From assembly GCA_028066055.1 (NCBI GenBank), contig JALCBY010000024.1, positions 1-55,310 on the forward strand: a DNA stretch of 55,310 nt, in the 5' to 3' direction. The notes under the pieces were generated by a model. That model was given only the letters and a program-made list of their open reading frames with translations, had not been told where the DNA came from and searched no databases. The position numbers were made by a program, and so were the translations under genes. The DNA is from Hyphomicrobiaceae bacterium (GTDB lineage Bacteria; Pseudomonadota; Alphaproteobacteria; Rhizobiales; Methyloligellaceae). Positions 8,940 through 17,548 of this stretch are shown one piece after another (within the stretch, counting starts at the first letter, position 1; each line of letters begins with the position of its first letter).

Positions 8940-9334
8940 GCGAAGAGCCAGGCGGCGAAGTAGCCGACGAAGCCGGCGGTGACGATGTCGATCTCACCGA
9001 TTTCGCCCAGCAGGAAAAAATGCCGTCTGCTGACGATGCACCAGCGGATAACGCCGGTGATGCGGTCGTCGAGGATGAGACTCGAACCGCGTCCGATCTC
9101 GAAGCCGTGTTCGATGTTCCGGTGAACATCTCCGCGGTTCTAGGGCGCACCAATATCGAGGTCGCCAACCTTCTGCAACTGGACGAGGGCGATGTCGTCG
9201 AACTGGACCGAAAGGTCGGCGAGGCCATCGACATTTACGTCAACAACCGGCTTGTGGCCCGTGGCGAGGTGGTGCTGGTCGAGGACCGGCTTGGCGTGAC
9301 CATGACGGAGATCATCAAGAGCGAGAGTAACTGA
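8936..9334 (+). CDS. fliN: Flagellar motor switch protein FliN
   Basis: FliN forms the base of the C ring and binds CheY-P and FliH. The 132-residue protein has an acidic, poorly conserved N-terminus (about 55 residues, rich in Asp/Glu). A SpoA/FliN domain follows with VFDVPVNISAVLGRTNIEV, LLQLDEGDVVELDRKVGE and IYVNNRLVARGEVVLVEDRL. These motifs match the family throughout. The ATG overlaps the end of fliH (ATGA) and is preceded by CAGGAG. flbD follows after 52 bp. Confidence 0.95.
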   Translation: MSEEPGGEVADEAGGDDVDLTDFAQQEKMPSADDAPADNAGDAVVEDETRTASDLEAVFDVPVNISAVLGRTNIEVANLLQLDEGDVVELDRKVGEAIDIYVNNRLVARGEVVLVEDRLGVTMTEIIKSESN

Positions 9335-9386
9335 CGCGAGAAACTGGGCGGTGTGGCGCGCTGCCTTGCGGGATTAGGAGACGGCA

Positions 9387-10757
9387 ATGAGACTGACGAT
9401 TATCGGCAGCCTGAATGGCGAGCTGACGACGGCGACAAAAATCGCGATGGATCGCGGGGCGCAGGTAACCCATGCGCCGAACATAGAAACTGCAATGAAG
9501 GATCTGCGTGCGGGGCGCGGTGCGGACCTGCTGATGGTTGAAGTACATAACGATATCGCCGAATTGATCGAACGGCTCGATACTGAACATATTCATGTTC
9601 CGATTGTTGCCTGCGGCATCGAACATGACGCAAAAGCCGCCGTCGCCGCCATCCAGGCGGGTGCAAAGGAATATATCCCGCTGCCACCGGACCCCGAGCT
9701 GATCGCGGCCATACTGGAGGCGGTCGTCGCGGAGAGCCACGCCCTCGTCTACCGCGACGAAAAGATGGCGCAGGTCATCGCCCTCGCCGAGCAGATTGCG
9801 GCATCCGACGCCAGCGTTCTCGTAACCGGAGAATCCGGCACCGGCAAAGAGGTCATGGCGCGGCACGTCCACCGCAAGTCGGCCCGCGCAGCAAAGCCGT
9901 TCATCTCAGTGAATTGCGCCGCAATTCCGGAGAACCTGCTCGAATCCGAATTGTTCGGACACGAAAAAGGCGCGTTCACCGGCGCCATCGCCCGACGTAT
10001 CGGCAAATTCGAGGAAGCCGACGGCGGAACGCTTTTGCTGGACGAGATCAGCGAAATGGATGCGCGGCTCCAGGCCAAGCTGCTGCGCGCCATTCAGGAG
10101 CGCGTAATCGACCGCGTCGGCGGCACCAAGCCGATTTCCGTGAACATCCGCATCATCGCCACGTCGAACCGCGACCTTGCGGCGGCGGTGCAGGAAGGCA
10201 CGTTCCGGGAAGACCTGCTCTACAGGCTGAACGTGGTCAACCTCCGTGTGCCACCCCTGCGGGAGCGCCCCACCGATATTCTTGAACTGGCGGAGCACTT
10301 CGCCCGCAAGTATGCGGAGGCCAACGGTGCGCCGCGCCGCGCGATCTCGGCGGAAGCGCGGCGGCAGCTTCTTGCCAATCCGTGGCCCGGGAACGTCCGC
10401 GAACTGGAAAACACCATTCATCGCGCAGTATTGCTCTCCAGCGGTGCGGAAATCGGGGCCGATGCCATTCGTGCGCCCGACGGTGCGCCGGCGGCGCCGG
10501 CCGGCGCATTCACCGACCCGGCAGCGCAGGCCGCGCAGACCGCCGAGGTGGTCACGCGCACTCTGGTCGGCAAGACGGTGGCGGAGGTGGAACGTGATCT
10601 CATTCTCGAGACACTCGGGCACTGTTTGGGAAACCGCACACACGCCGCAAATATCCTTGGAATTTCGATCCGCACGCTCCGCAACAAACTCAAGCAGTAT
10701 TCCGATGACGGCGTAGACGTGCCGATGCCCGGCGATGCCCGTGCGGCGGTTGGATGA
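9387..10757 (+). CDS. flbD: Sigma-54-dependent flagellar regulator FlbD
   Basis: FlbD activates sigma-54 promoters of late flagellar genes and represses the early fliF promoter in Caulobacter. The 456-residue protein has an N-terminal receiver-like domain (residues 1-115). An AAA+ sigma-54 interaction domain follows, with Walker A GESGTGKE, the sigma-54 loop [15 protein letters not shown], Walker [13 protein letters not shown] and the arginine-finger region [11 protein letters not shown]. The C-terminal FIS-type HTH reads [21 protein letters not shown]. The receiver lacks the phosphoacceptor Asp (VEVHND where an Asp is expected) and the acidic pair, as in Caulobacter FlbD, which is controlled by FliX instead of phosphorylation. 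AGGAG precedes the start. A strong terminator follows. Confidence 0.95.
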   Translation: MRLTIIGSLNGELTTATKIAMDRGAQVTHAPNIETAMKDLRAGRGADLLMVEVHNDIAELIERLDTEHIHVPIVACGIEHDAKAAVAAIQAGAKEYIPLPPDPELIAAILEAVVAESHALVYRDEKMAQVIALAEQIAASDASVLVTGESGTGKEVMARHVHRKSARAAKPFISVNCAAIPENLLESELFGHEKGAFTGAIARRIGKFEEADGGTLLLDEISEMDARLQAKLLRAIQERVIDRVGGTKPISVNIRIIATSNRDLAAAVQEGTFREDLLYRLNVVNLRVPPLRERPTDILELAEHFARKYAEANGAPRRAISAEARRQLLANPWPGNVRELENTIHRAVLLSSGAEIGADAIRAPDGAPAAPAGAFTDPAAQAAQTAEVVTRTLVGKTVAEVERDLILETLGHCLGNRTHAANILGISIRTLRNKLKQYSDDGVDVPMPGDARAAVG

Positions 10758-10826
10758 TAGATGCACGAACGCGGCACCGAACATGCCGTTTGGCCAACTG
10801 AATAAAGCATAGCTGCAGGAAACACG

Positions 10827-10862
10827 TGATCGCGGTCCCGACTCGGGGCCGCGATCATTTTC
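10827..10862 (+). terminator. Rho-independent terminator after flbD
   Basis: A 13-bp stem (TGATCGCGGTCCC at 10827-10839 with GGGGCCGCGATCA at 10845-10857, one G:T pair) closes a 5-base loop and is followed by TTTTC. It lies 69 bp after the flbD stop and should end the fliF operon, so the OmpA-family gene and flhA need their own promoters. Confidence 0.85.
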
Positions 10863-10985
10863 GTTGGACTTTCCCCACCCACAACATGAACCGCGGATGA
10901 ACACCGTGTTCCGTCCGCGTTCAGCGCCTCTACGGCATCTTCATGGTCGCATTTGAACACACCGCAGCTTCGTTGGAGACGGACC

Positions 10986-12968
10986 ATGAAAAGCGCCATC
11001 ACATCCCATCCTGCACATCTATCCAATCGTCAGCTCAGGCAATCGAGATATCTGTTCATGGCGCTGCTCTCGGCTCTGCTGATGGTGTGCATCGCCGCGA
11101 CAATCTCGCCAGCCATGGCTCAGAGCAACAACGGGGCCGCACAATCCGCCGAAACGCCGAAGGCCGGAGAGAAACCTGCAACAAAGAAGGCTGTGAAAAA
11201 GAAGACCGCAAAAAACAAGGCAGCGAAAAAAAAGAAGCCGGTCAAACCGAAGGCCGTGAAAAAAAAGAAAGCGGTCGCCAAGAAGGCCGCAGCGAAAGCG
11301 CCGTCGAAGAAAGCCGCGGCTCCGAAAACCGACAATCAGAAAGCCAAGAGGAAAGCGAACAAGACTGCATCCTCAAGCGCCGTGAAGACAACCTCACCGA
11401 AGAAAGCTGCATCGCCCGCCACGAAACAAGGCAAACGGGCCGCTCCTCAAAAGATCTCCGCCCCAAAAAAGGTTGTCAAAAAGAAGGTCATCAAAAAGAC
11501 CGTCGTAAAAACCAATCCGGCACCGAAAAAAGATGCACCGGGGAAGAAGAATGCCAAAACGAAAACCCCCAAAAAGGTCACCAAGAAGACGGTGGTAAAG
11601 GCCGAACCGGCCGCCAAGCCGAATGCAAAGAAGACCGCACCGGCGAAGAAGAAAGCCCGAACGAACCCTTCTGAGAAGGCTGTCAAGAAATCCGTTGAGA
11701 AAGCCAAGCCAGTGGCAATTCCGACTGTAGAGAAGGCCACGAAGAAAAAGGCCGAAGGTCAAAAAACACGGGCAAAAAAAGCGAAACAGACAGCGTCTCC
11801 GAAGCCTGGCAAGACAAAGCCCGCAAAAAAGAAAAAGAAGGCCACGCCGAAGCCAGGCGGCAAGGCGCATCCCGCTGCGAACAAGACGGCAGGCAAGAAA
11901 AAGAACAAGCCAAACAAAGCCGTGGCCGGAAAGAAGAAACGGAAAAAGAAGAATGCGAAGGCGAGAAAAGCCGCCAAGCGGGCGAAAGCAATTGCGCGCG
12001 GCAACGCAGCACCCCGCAACCCTCACATGAAGCGAGCCAAGCGCGGCAAAAACGGACGTCATGACCCATCACACCGGAATTGGGATCCGGATTACAAAGA
12101 CGCGCTCGCCGTGATCATTGAGGGCGCTGTGCGCGCCATCGACCGCCACAACCGCGGTGCCGGGCATTACCGAGAAGTACCTGTCCCGGGCGTCGGAAGT
12201 CGCCGTCGCGTCAAGCACCTGCCGAACGGCCGAAAGCGGATCGTCCTGACACATTCCAATGGCGTGCGCATTATAACCATCCGCGCTCATGACGGTGGTA
12301 TCGTAAGGCGCATCCGCCGTTTTCCCGATGGCCGCACCGTCGTGCTGATCGACAACCGGCATCTTTATAACGCACCACGACGGCAAACGCGCTCCGTTCC
12401 GCCACTGCCGAGCGTGCCTTACGCCGGCCAGCCGTCTGCGCTGGATGCAGGTCGGGCAAATTCCCGCGAACTGAAACAGGCTCTGACCGCACCGCTACCT
12501 GCACCGATCGAGCGCAGCTACAGCCTTGAGGAGTTGCGCCAGGACGGAGATTGGATCAGCCGCCTGAACCGTGTCGACGTCAAGAGCATCACATTCGCGA
12601 CCGGCTCCGCCGAGATCGATGGTTATGAGGTTCCCAAGCTGTCAGAGTTGGCCGGTGCCATGCACCAGATCATCGCGAGCAATCCACGCGAGGTCTTCAT
12701 GATTTCGGGGCACACGGATCTTGTCGGCGATGCATATTCCAATCTCGAACTCTCAAACCGCCGCGCAGGGGCCATTGCCGACGCGCTCATCGGCTTCTAT
12801 GCGATCCCGGCGCAGAATCTCATAACGCAGGGCTACGGTGAGTGGTATCCGGTCATCCCGACGCCTTACGCCGAACGGCAGAACCGGCGGGTTTCGGTGC
12901 AGTGCGTCACGCCCCTCCTGCGCACTTCGGAACCCGGCCCAAGCGTCCCGGCTCCCAATTTGCGGTGA
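10986..12968 (+). CDS. Secreted OmpA-family protein with a histone-H1-like lysine-rich region
   Basis: The 660-residue product begins with a long signal peptide (hydrophobic MALLSALLMVCIAATISPAMA, likely cleavage after residue 45). About 300 residues follow of Lys/Ala/Pro repeats such as KKAVKKKTAKNKAAKKKKP, resembling histone H1 tails. A basic Arg-rich beta segment comes next (KHLPNGRKRIVLTHSNG, IRRFPDGRTVVLID). The C-terminal OmpA domain (about 545-645) carries ITFATGSAEIDG, ISGHTDLVGDAYSNLELSNRRA and the final NRRV motif that binds peptidoglycan. The ATG at 10986 has GGAG 8 bases upstream; an upstream ATG at 10953 has none. OmpA domains anchor to the wall in the periplasm. The role of the polycationic part is unknown. 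The gene sits between flbD and flhA, which are neighbours in Caulobacter. Confidence 0.85.
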   Translation: MKSAITSHPAHLSNRQLRQSRYLFMALLSALLMVCIAATISPAMAQSNNGAAQSAETPKAGEKPATKKAVKKKTAKNKAAKKKKPVKPKAVKKKKAVAKKAAAKAPSKKAAAPKTDNQKAKRKANKTASSSAVKTTSPKKAASPATKQGKRAAPQKISAPKKVVKKKVIKKTVVKTNPAPKKDAPGKKNAKTKTPKKVTKKTVVKAEPAAKPNAKKTAPAKKKARTNPSEKAVKKSVEKAKPVAIPTVEKATKKKAEGQKTRAKKAKQTASPKPGKTKPAKKKKKATPKPGGKAHPAANKTAGKKKNKPNKAVAGKKKRKKKNAKARKAAKRAKAIARGNAAPRNPHMKRAKRGKNGRHDPSHRNWDPDYKDALAVIIEGAVRAIDRHNRGAGHYREVPVPGVGSRRRVKHLPNGRKRIVLTHSNGVRIITIRAHDGGIVRRIRRFPDGRTVVLIDNRHLYNAPRRQTRSVPPLPSVPYAGQPSALDAGRANSRELKQALTAPLPAPIERSYSLEELRQDGDWISRLNRVDVKSITFATGSAEIDGYEVPKLSELAGAMHQIIASNPREVFMISGHTDLVGDAYSNLELSNRRAGAIADALIGFYAIPAQNLITQGYGEWYPVIPTPYAERQNRRVSVQCVTPLLRTSEPGPSVPAPNLR

Positions 12969-13016
12969 ATGCTGAAGCACGAAAACGCTCGGAAATCTCG
13001 CCATTCAACGTCGCCA

Positions 13017-13031
13017 TTAACCGTCCGCTAA
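13017..13031 (+). promoter_or_regulatory. Candidate CtrA box upstream of flhA
   Basis: TTAACCGTCCGCTAA is TTAA-N7-CTAA followed by CC, one mismatch from the CtrA consensus. It lies 72 bp before the chosen flhA start. Because a terminator and another gene separate flhA from flbD, a private promoter is needed here, and a CtrA box fits that need. Confidence 0.6.
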
Positions 13032-13103
13032 CCATATGGGCGGCAAATATTGCCTAGCATGTTTGCCGGCGCGCGACCGCCGGCTGCGGGGAGTTTGTAC
13101 GGC

Positions 13104-15263
13104 ATGAGCGACACGACGGCGGCGGGACCCGTCCCGAGCACCGATACGGCACAGCCGGTTCCCGGCCAACCCAACGGTCTGTTGGTGGGCTTGGGAGATC
13201 TCGCAAACGCGGCACGGCGTGGTGAGATCGGGCTGGCGCTCGGCGTCGTTGCGATCCTTGTCGTACTGATCCTGCCGATGCCGGCAATGATGCTGGATCT
13301 GCTTCTCGCGATCTCGATCACATTTTCGGTCCTGATCCTGATGACGGCGCTGTTCATCCATGTGCCGCTGGAATTCTCCGCCTTCCCCACGGTTCTGCTG
13401 ATCGCAACCATGATGCGGCTGGCGCTCAACCTCGCCTCGACGCGATTGATTCTGACCGACGGGCATGAAGGCACCGATGCCGCAGGTCAGGTTATCCAGG
13501 CCTTCGGAAATTTCGTGATGCAGGGCAATTTCGTTATCGGCATCATCGTGTTCGCGATCCTCGTGATCGTGAATTTCGTGGTCATCACCAAGGGTTCCGG
13601 CCGCATTGCGGAGGTCGCAGCGCGCTTCACCCTGGACGCGATGCCCGGCAAACAGATGGCGATTGACGCCGACCTGTCCGCCGGCCTTATCAACGAGGAT
13701 CAGGCGCGCGAACGCCGCAAGAAGCTCGAGGATGAATCCTCCTTCTTCGGCGCCATGGACGGTGCCTCGAAATTCGTCCGCGGTGACGCAATAGCAGGCA
13801 TCCTGATTACATTCATAAACATCATTGGCGGCATGATCATCGGCGTCGGGCAGAACGGCATGTCGATGATGGATGCCGGCCAGACCTACACCCTGCTCAC
13901 CATCGGGGACGGGCTGGTTTCGCAGATCCCGGCCCTGGTCGTTTCAACGGCCGCCGGCCTTCTGGTCTCGAAGGCGGGCGTCGATGGCGCAGCCGACAAG
14001 GCCCTTGTGAGCCAGCTCTCCGGTTACCCCAAGGCCCTCGGCATGGCATCCTTCGTCATGGGCGGCATGGCTTTGCTTCCTGGTATCCCGATGCTTCCCT
14101 TCTTTGCTCTCTCCGGGATCGCCGGAGGTCTCGCCTGGCGCGCGGCAAAAACCAAGAAGGTAAAGGCTCAGGAGGAGGTCGCGGTCCAGCAGGCGGAAGC
14201 CGAAGCGGAAGCCGAACCCGTGGAAGAGCCGATCTCCGAGACGCTGCAGATGGACGAGCTCCGGATCGAGCTCGGCTATGGCCTGGTCCCCCTGATCAAC
14301 GATCCCAGAGGCGACTCCGACAAGCTGACGGAACAGATCAAGGCGCTCAGACGCCAACTTGCGGCGGAAATGGGCTTCGTCATGCCCGCGGTGCGTATTC
14401 TGGATAACATGCAGCTGCCGGCGAACGAGTACATCATCAAGGTCAAGGAAGTCGATTCCGGTCACGGCGTCCTCTATCCCGAACAGCTCATGGCGATGGA
14501 CCCCAAGGGCGCCCAGATCGACCTGCCGGGCAACCATACGACGGAGCCGACATTCGGACTCCCGGCCACATGGATCGACTCAGATCTGCGTGAGGAAGCG
14601 GCCTTCAAGGGATATACGGTCGTCGATCCGGTCACGGTGATCTCGACCCATCTCACCGAAACCCTGAAAGCGCACATGCCGGAGTTGCTGTCCTACGGCA
14701 ATATGCAGGATCTGCTTGAGAAACTGCCCGAGAAGTCGCGCAAGCTTCTCGATGATGTGGTCCCGGCGCAGATCAGCGCGCCGGCGATCCTGCGGGTCCT
14801 GCAGACGCTGCTTCGCGAGCGCGTCTCGATCCGCGACCTGTCGACCATTCTCGAGGCGATTGCCGAAGCCTCCGGCTTCACCCAATCCGTTCAGGCAATC
14901 ACCGAACATGTGCGCACCCGGCTATCCCGCCAGATCTGTGCCACGCACACCGGGCCGAACGGCTATCTTCCCCTGATCACGCTATCTCCCCAATGGGAAC
15001 AGGAGTTTGCGGAAAGCCTTATCGGAGAAGGCGAGGATCGACAGCTTGCCCTCGTGCCGAGCCGGCTTCAGGAATTCATCAAGGATTTGCGCAAGGCGTT
15101 CGAAGTGGCGGGTGAACTGGGCGAAGCTCCGGTGCTCCTTACCGGGCCGCACATCCGCCCCTATGTGCGCCAGATCATCGAACGGTTCCGTGCGCAAACG
15201 CCGGTCATGTCGCAGCACGAAGTGCACCCACAGGCAAAACTCAAAACGGTCGGGCAGGTTTAG
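13104..15263 (+). CDS. flhA: Flagellar export gate protein FlhA
   Basis: FlhA is the nonameric inner-membrane gate of the flagellar type III export system. From ATG 13104 it has 719 residues. Eight membrane helices make up the first half (LGVVAILVVLILPMPAMML, LLLAISITFSVLILMTALF and so on). The FHIPEP-family cytoplasmic loop is present (GRIAEVAARFTLDAMPGKQM and AIDADLSAGLINEDQARERR). The large C-terminal cytoplasmic domain contains RERVSIRDLSTILEAIAE. The chosen start has GGGGAG 10 bases upstream; in-frame TTG 13050 and ATG 13059 lack one. The stop codon overlaps that of phnM on the opposite strand by 4 bp. fliR and flhB do not follow, unlike in Caulobacter. Confidence 0.95.
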   Translation: MSDTTAAGPVPSTDTAQPVPGQPNGLLVGLGDLANAARRGEIGLALGVVAILVVLILPMPAMMLDLLLAISITFSVLILMTALFIHVPLEFSAFPTVLLIATMMRLALNLASTRLILTDGHEGTDAAGQVIQAFGNFVMQGNFVIGIIVFAILVIVNFVVITKGSGRIAEVAARFTLDAMPGKQMAIDADLSAGLINEDQARERRKKLEDESSFFGAMDGASKFVRGDAIAGILITFINIIGGMIIGVGQNGMSMMDAGQTYTLLTIGDGLVSQIPALVVSTAAGLLVSKAGVDGAADKALVSQLSGYPKALGMASFVMGGMALLPGIPMLPFFALSGIAGGLAWRAAKTKKVKAQEEVAVQQAEAEAEAEPVEEPISETLQMDELRIELGYGLVPLINDPRGDSDKLTEQIKALRRQLAAEMGFVMPAVRILDNMQLPANEYIIKVKEVDSGHGVLYPEQLMAMDPKGAQIDLPGNHTTEPTFGLPATWIDSDLREEAAFKGYTVVDPVTVISTHLTETLKAHMPELLSYGNMQDLLEKLPEKSRKLLDDVVPAQISAPAILRVLQTLLRERVSIRDLSTILEAIAEASGFTQSVQAITEHVRTRLSRQICATHTGPNGYLPLITLSPQWEQEFAESLIGEGEDRQLALVPSRLQEFIKDLRKAFEVAGELGEAPVLLTGPHIRPYVRQIIERFRAQTPVMSQHEVHPQAKLKTVGQV

Positions 15264-16504
15264 GGCCGTTTGCCGAAAACATCCTGATCCGACACGCAGG
15301 CAATGGTACCGCCCGTGATCGTCGCGGCGACACGGGGCTGCCGGTCGTCGGCCGCATCGACGATAATGACGTCTGCACGCGCACCCTCCGAAAGTCGTCC
15401 GCGGTCATCAAGGTTCATGGCCTGCGCCGGATTTTCTGAAACAAGCGGCCATGCCTCGTCAAGCGTCTGCCGTCCATCTGCGACCAGTTTGAAGACGGCG
15501 GCAAGCATTGCGGGGTAATAGTAATCGGACGCAAGAACGGTGCACAGACCCTCATCAATACACTCTGCCGCATTCAATGCACCGTTGTGACTGCCGCCAC
15601 GCACCACGTTTGGTGCACCAAGGACAATGTGCTCATCGTGGGATCTCGCATCGCGTGCTACGTCGATGCTCATTGGAAACTCGGCCACACGGGCGCCGAC
15701 ATCCCTAAACCTCTGCCTCAGTTCCAGGCTGTCATCGTCATGAGACAGCATCGCGCGGCCATGCGACTGCGCGAAGCGACTGAGCGTCTCGATCTGCTCA
15801 GGCACATTCTCCTGACGGTCCCAGACCTCGTGAACCATCTCGATGTAACCCTGCTCCGACAGGCCGGCCCGCGCGGCCCACTCGCCCAGTTTGTTGGGCT
15901 TGTTCGTTGCAAGCTTCCTGACGGTCGAACTCGTATGGTCGTTGAACGCGAGCGCCGGCGCCATATCGCTGGCAAGCCAGTCCTTGACGGTATCAACCGC
16001 CTCGAAGGCAAAGGTTTCCCATCGGATTTGCAGGTGATGATCGCAGCACAGCTTCTTTTTGATCGAATTGAGAGCGGCGACGAACCGCGCGCCGCCTTCT
16101 ACCGACCGCAAACCCGGCTCCCAGGACAGTGTAAGACCGTGAAATGCAGTTGTGATACCGCCTGCTACAAGTTGCGCATCCGTATCGGTCAGCGCGATGT
16201 CAGGAGGGATCCCGACGTTGGGCCGTGGCATCATCTGCCGCTCGAACGCGTCTCCATGAATATCAACCATCCCCGGTAGTACGAGCTTGTTTTTTGCGTC
16301 GAGCAATAACGCGCCTGCCGGACGCGAACCTCCGAGGGCGGCGATTTCTCCGTCCGCCACCAATATGCTGGTGTCCTCGAGTGTGTCACCGATGAGACAC
16401 GATCCACCTTCGATGAATACCGGTTGCACGCCTGCTGCCTCGCCTGCCGGATTAGGTTGAAGGCAAGTGACGTAGCCGCGCCACATGTCATCAAGGTGAA
16501 ACAT
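15260..16504 (-). CDS. phnM: PhnM-type amidohydrolase (RPnTP diphosphatase family)
   Basis: PhnM hydrolyses alpha-D-ribose 1-methylphosphonate 5-triphosphate to the 5-phosphate and diphosphate in the C-P lyase pathway. The 414-residue protein has the amidohydrolase TIM-barrel with family marks: PGMVDIHGDAFERQ, AFNDHTSS, AMLSHDDDS, APNVVRGGSHNG and LASDYYYPAML, the last close to PhnM SDYVPxSLL. It is transcribed away from phnDCE, with 90 bp between start codons. The start ATG at 16504 is preferred over an in-frame GTG at 16513. No phnGHIJKL genes are in the window, so the substrate here is uncertain. It may serve a C-P lyase operon elsewhere. Confidence 0.85.
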   Translation of the reverse strand: MFHLDDMWRGYVTCLQPNPAGEAAGVQPVFIEGGSCLIGDTLEDTSILVADGEIAALGGSRPAGALLLDAKNKLVLPGMVDIHGDAFERQMMPRPNVGIPPDIALTDTDAQLVAGGITTAFHGLTLSWEPGLRSVEGGARFVAALNSIKKKLCCDHHLQIRWETFAFEAVDTVKDWLASDMAPALAFNDHTSSTVRKLATNKPNKLGEWAARAGLSEQGYIEMVHEVWDRQENVPEQIETLSRFAQSHGRAMLSHDDDSLELRQRFRDVGARVAEFPMSIDVARDARSHDEHIVLGAPNVVRGGSHNGALNAAECIDEGLCTVLASDYYYPAMLAAVFKLVADGRQTLDEAWPLVSENPAQAMNLDDRGRLSEGARADVIIVDAADDRQPRVAATITGGTIACVSDQDVFGKRP

Positions 16505-16594
16505 TTTTTTCACTCAGATGACGCTAACGATCCTTATGAAGCCCGTACTGCAGGTGGTCCGTGCCACCTCACTCGAAAGCGGGAGCACAAGAAA

Positions 16595-17476
16595 ATGTTA
16601 AAGTCGCAATTCGTTAAGGCCCTGGCCTTGTCCATGGGCATGCTCATTGGATTGTTTTCAATACCTTCCGACGCCGCCGACAAGATTCGCTTCGCTGTGA
16701 CCGATATTGAAGGTCTTGAGCAGCTTCAGCAGGAATTCGGCGCGATGGAGAAGGTTCTGGAGAAATCCACCGGGATGGATGTAGAGCTCTTCCCGGTGAA
16801 CTCGCGAACGGCTGCGGTTGAGGCGATGAACTCCGGGATGGTGGACTTCGTTCTTACCGGCCCGGCCGAGTATGTGGTCATCAAGGAGTTGGCCGATCCG
16901 CGGATCGTTGTCGGCTGGCAGCGCCCGGACTATTTCGCCCAGATCGTCGTCATCGCCGGCGGCGACATCAAGAGCGTATCCGATCTGAAGGGCAAGAAGG
17001 TATCGTTCGGTTCCGTCGGGTCCACATCGCAACATCTCGGGCCGGCTCAGGCCCTGGCCGATCTCGGGATGAATTACGACAAGGACTACAAGGCCGAGAT
17101 CATCAAGCGAAACATCGCCATCGAAGCTCTGCTGCGCGGCGACATCGCCGGTATCGGCATGAACTTCGGACATCTCGTCAAGGCCCGCAAGGCGTACCCC
17201 AACGTTGCCTTCACCGTTGTCGCCCGCGGCCGCGATCTGCCAAATGACATTCTCGTCGCCAACAAGTCGGTTTCAGACAAGATCTTCAACGCGGTGAAGA
17301 AGGCCTTCACCGATGACGGGGAAGCGCTGATGCAAGCCGTACTGAAAGGCGACGACAATGCCAAATACAAGGGCGGCTTCTTCCTCTCAAGCATCGATGA
17401 CGGCGACTATGACTATGTCCGTTCCATGTATCGCACAATCGGCGTGAACGGGTTCAGCAAGTTCGTCGGCAACTAG
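16595..17476 (+). CDS. phnD: Phosphonate/phosphite-type ABC transporter substrate-binding protein
   Basis: This periplasmic binding protein delivers phosphonate-like ligands to the membrane transporter. The 293-residue product has a signal peptide (KALALSMGMLIGLFSIPSDA, cleavage near ADA). The mature PhnD fold (PF12974) shows EVMNSG-like VEAMNSGMVDFVLTGPAEYV, the ligand-binding phrase FGSVGSTSQHLGPAQAL, and LPNDILVANKSV. GGGAG lies 9 bases before the ATG. It leads phnD-phnC-phnE. The actual ligand (phosphonate, phosphite or another phosphorus compound) cannot be told from sequence. Confidence 0.88.
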   Translation: MLKSQFVKALALSMGMLIGLFSIPSDAADKIRFAVTDIEGLEQLQQEFGAMEKVLEKSTGMDVELFPVNSRTAAVEAMNSGMVDFVLTGPAEYVVIKELADPRIVVGWQRPDYFAQIVVIAGGDIKSVSDLKGKKVSFGSVGSTSQHLGPAQALADLGMNYDKDYKAEIIKRNIAIEALLRGDIAGIGMNFGHLVKARKAYPNVAFTVVARGRDLPNDILVANKSVSDKIFNAVKKAFTDDGEALMQAVLKGDDNAKYKGGFFLSSIDDGDYDYVRSMYRTIGVNGFSKFVGN

Positions 17477-17496
17477 AGAGCCGGGAAGTCAGGTTC

Positions 17497-17519
17497 GGGC
17501 GGCGGCGCTTGCGCCGCCC
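17497..17519 (+). terminator. Intercistronic hairpin between phnD and phnC
   Basis: GGGCGGCG and CGCCGCCC form a strong stem in the 72-bp gap after phnD, with only two T residues after it. Such hairpins after a binding-protein gene commonly protect its mRNA 3' end and reduce readthrough, giving more binding protein than permease. That role is inferred. Confidence 0.6.
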
Positions 17520-17548
17520 TTACTGCTTTCCGGCCAAGAGGTGTACCG

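Noticed and set aside
10943-11674. A long plus-strand frame of Lys/Glu/Gln-rich sequence overlapping the OmpA-family gene
   Set aside because: It is a shifted reading of the AAG-rich lysine region. It has no signal peptide, no ribosome binding site and no domain, while the OmpA frame has all three.
11150-11990. AAG-rich DNA of the lysine region as a CRISPR array or simple tandem repeat
   Set aside because: The repeats are irregular in length and sequence, lack spacers of constant size, and keep a reading frame.
11394-12072. Minus-strand frames rich in Phe/Leu that look like membrane proteins
   Set aside because: They are the antisense of lysine codons (AAG/AAA giving CTT/TTT) in the OmpA-family gene and show no start signal or family.
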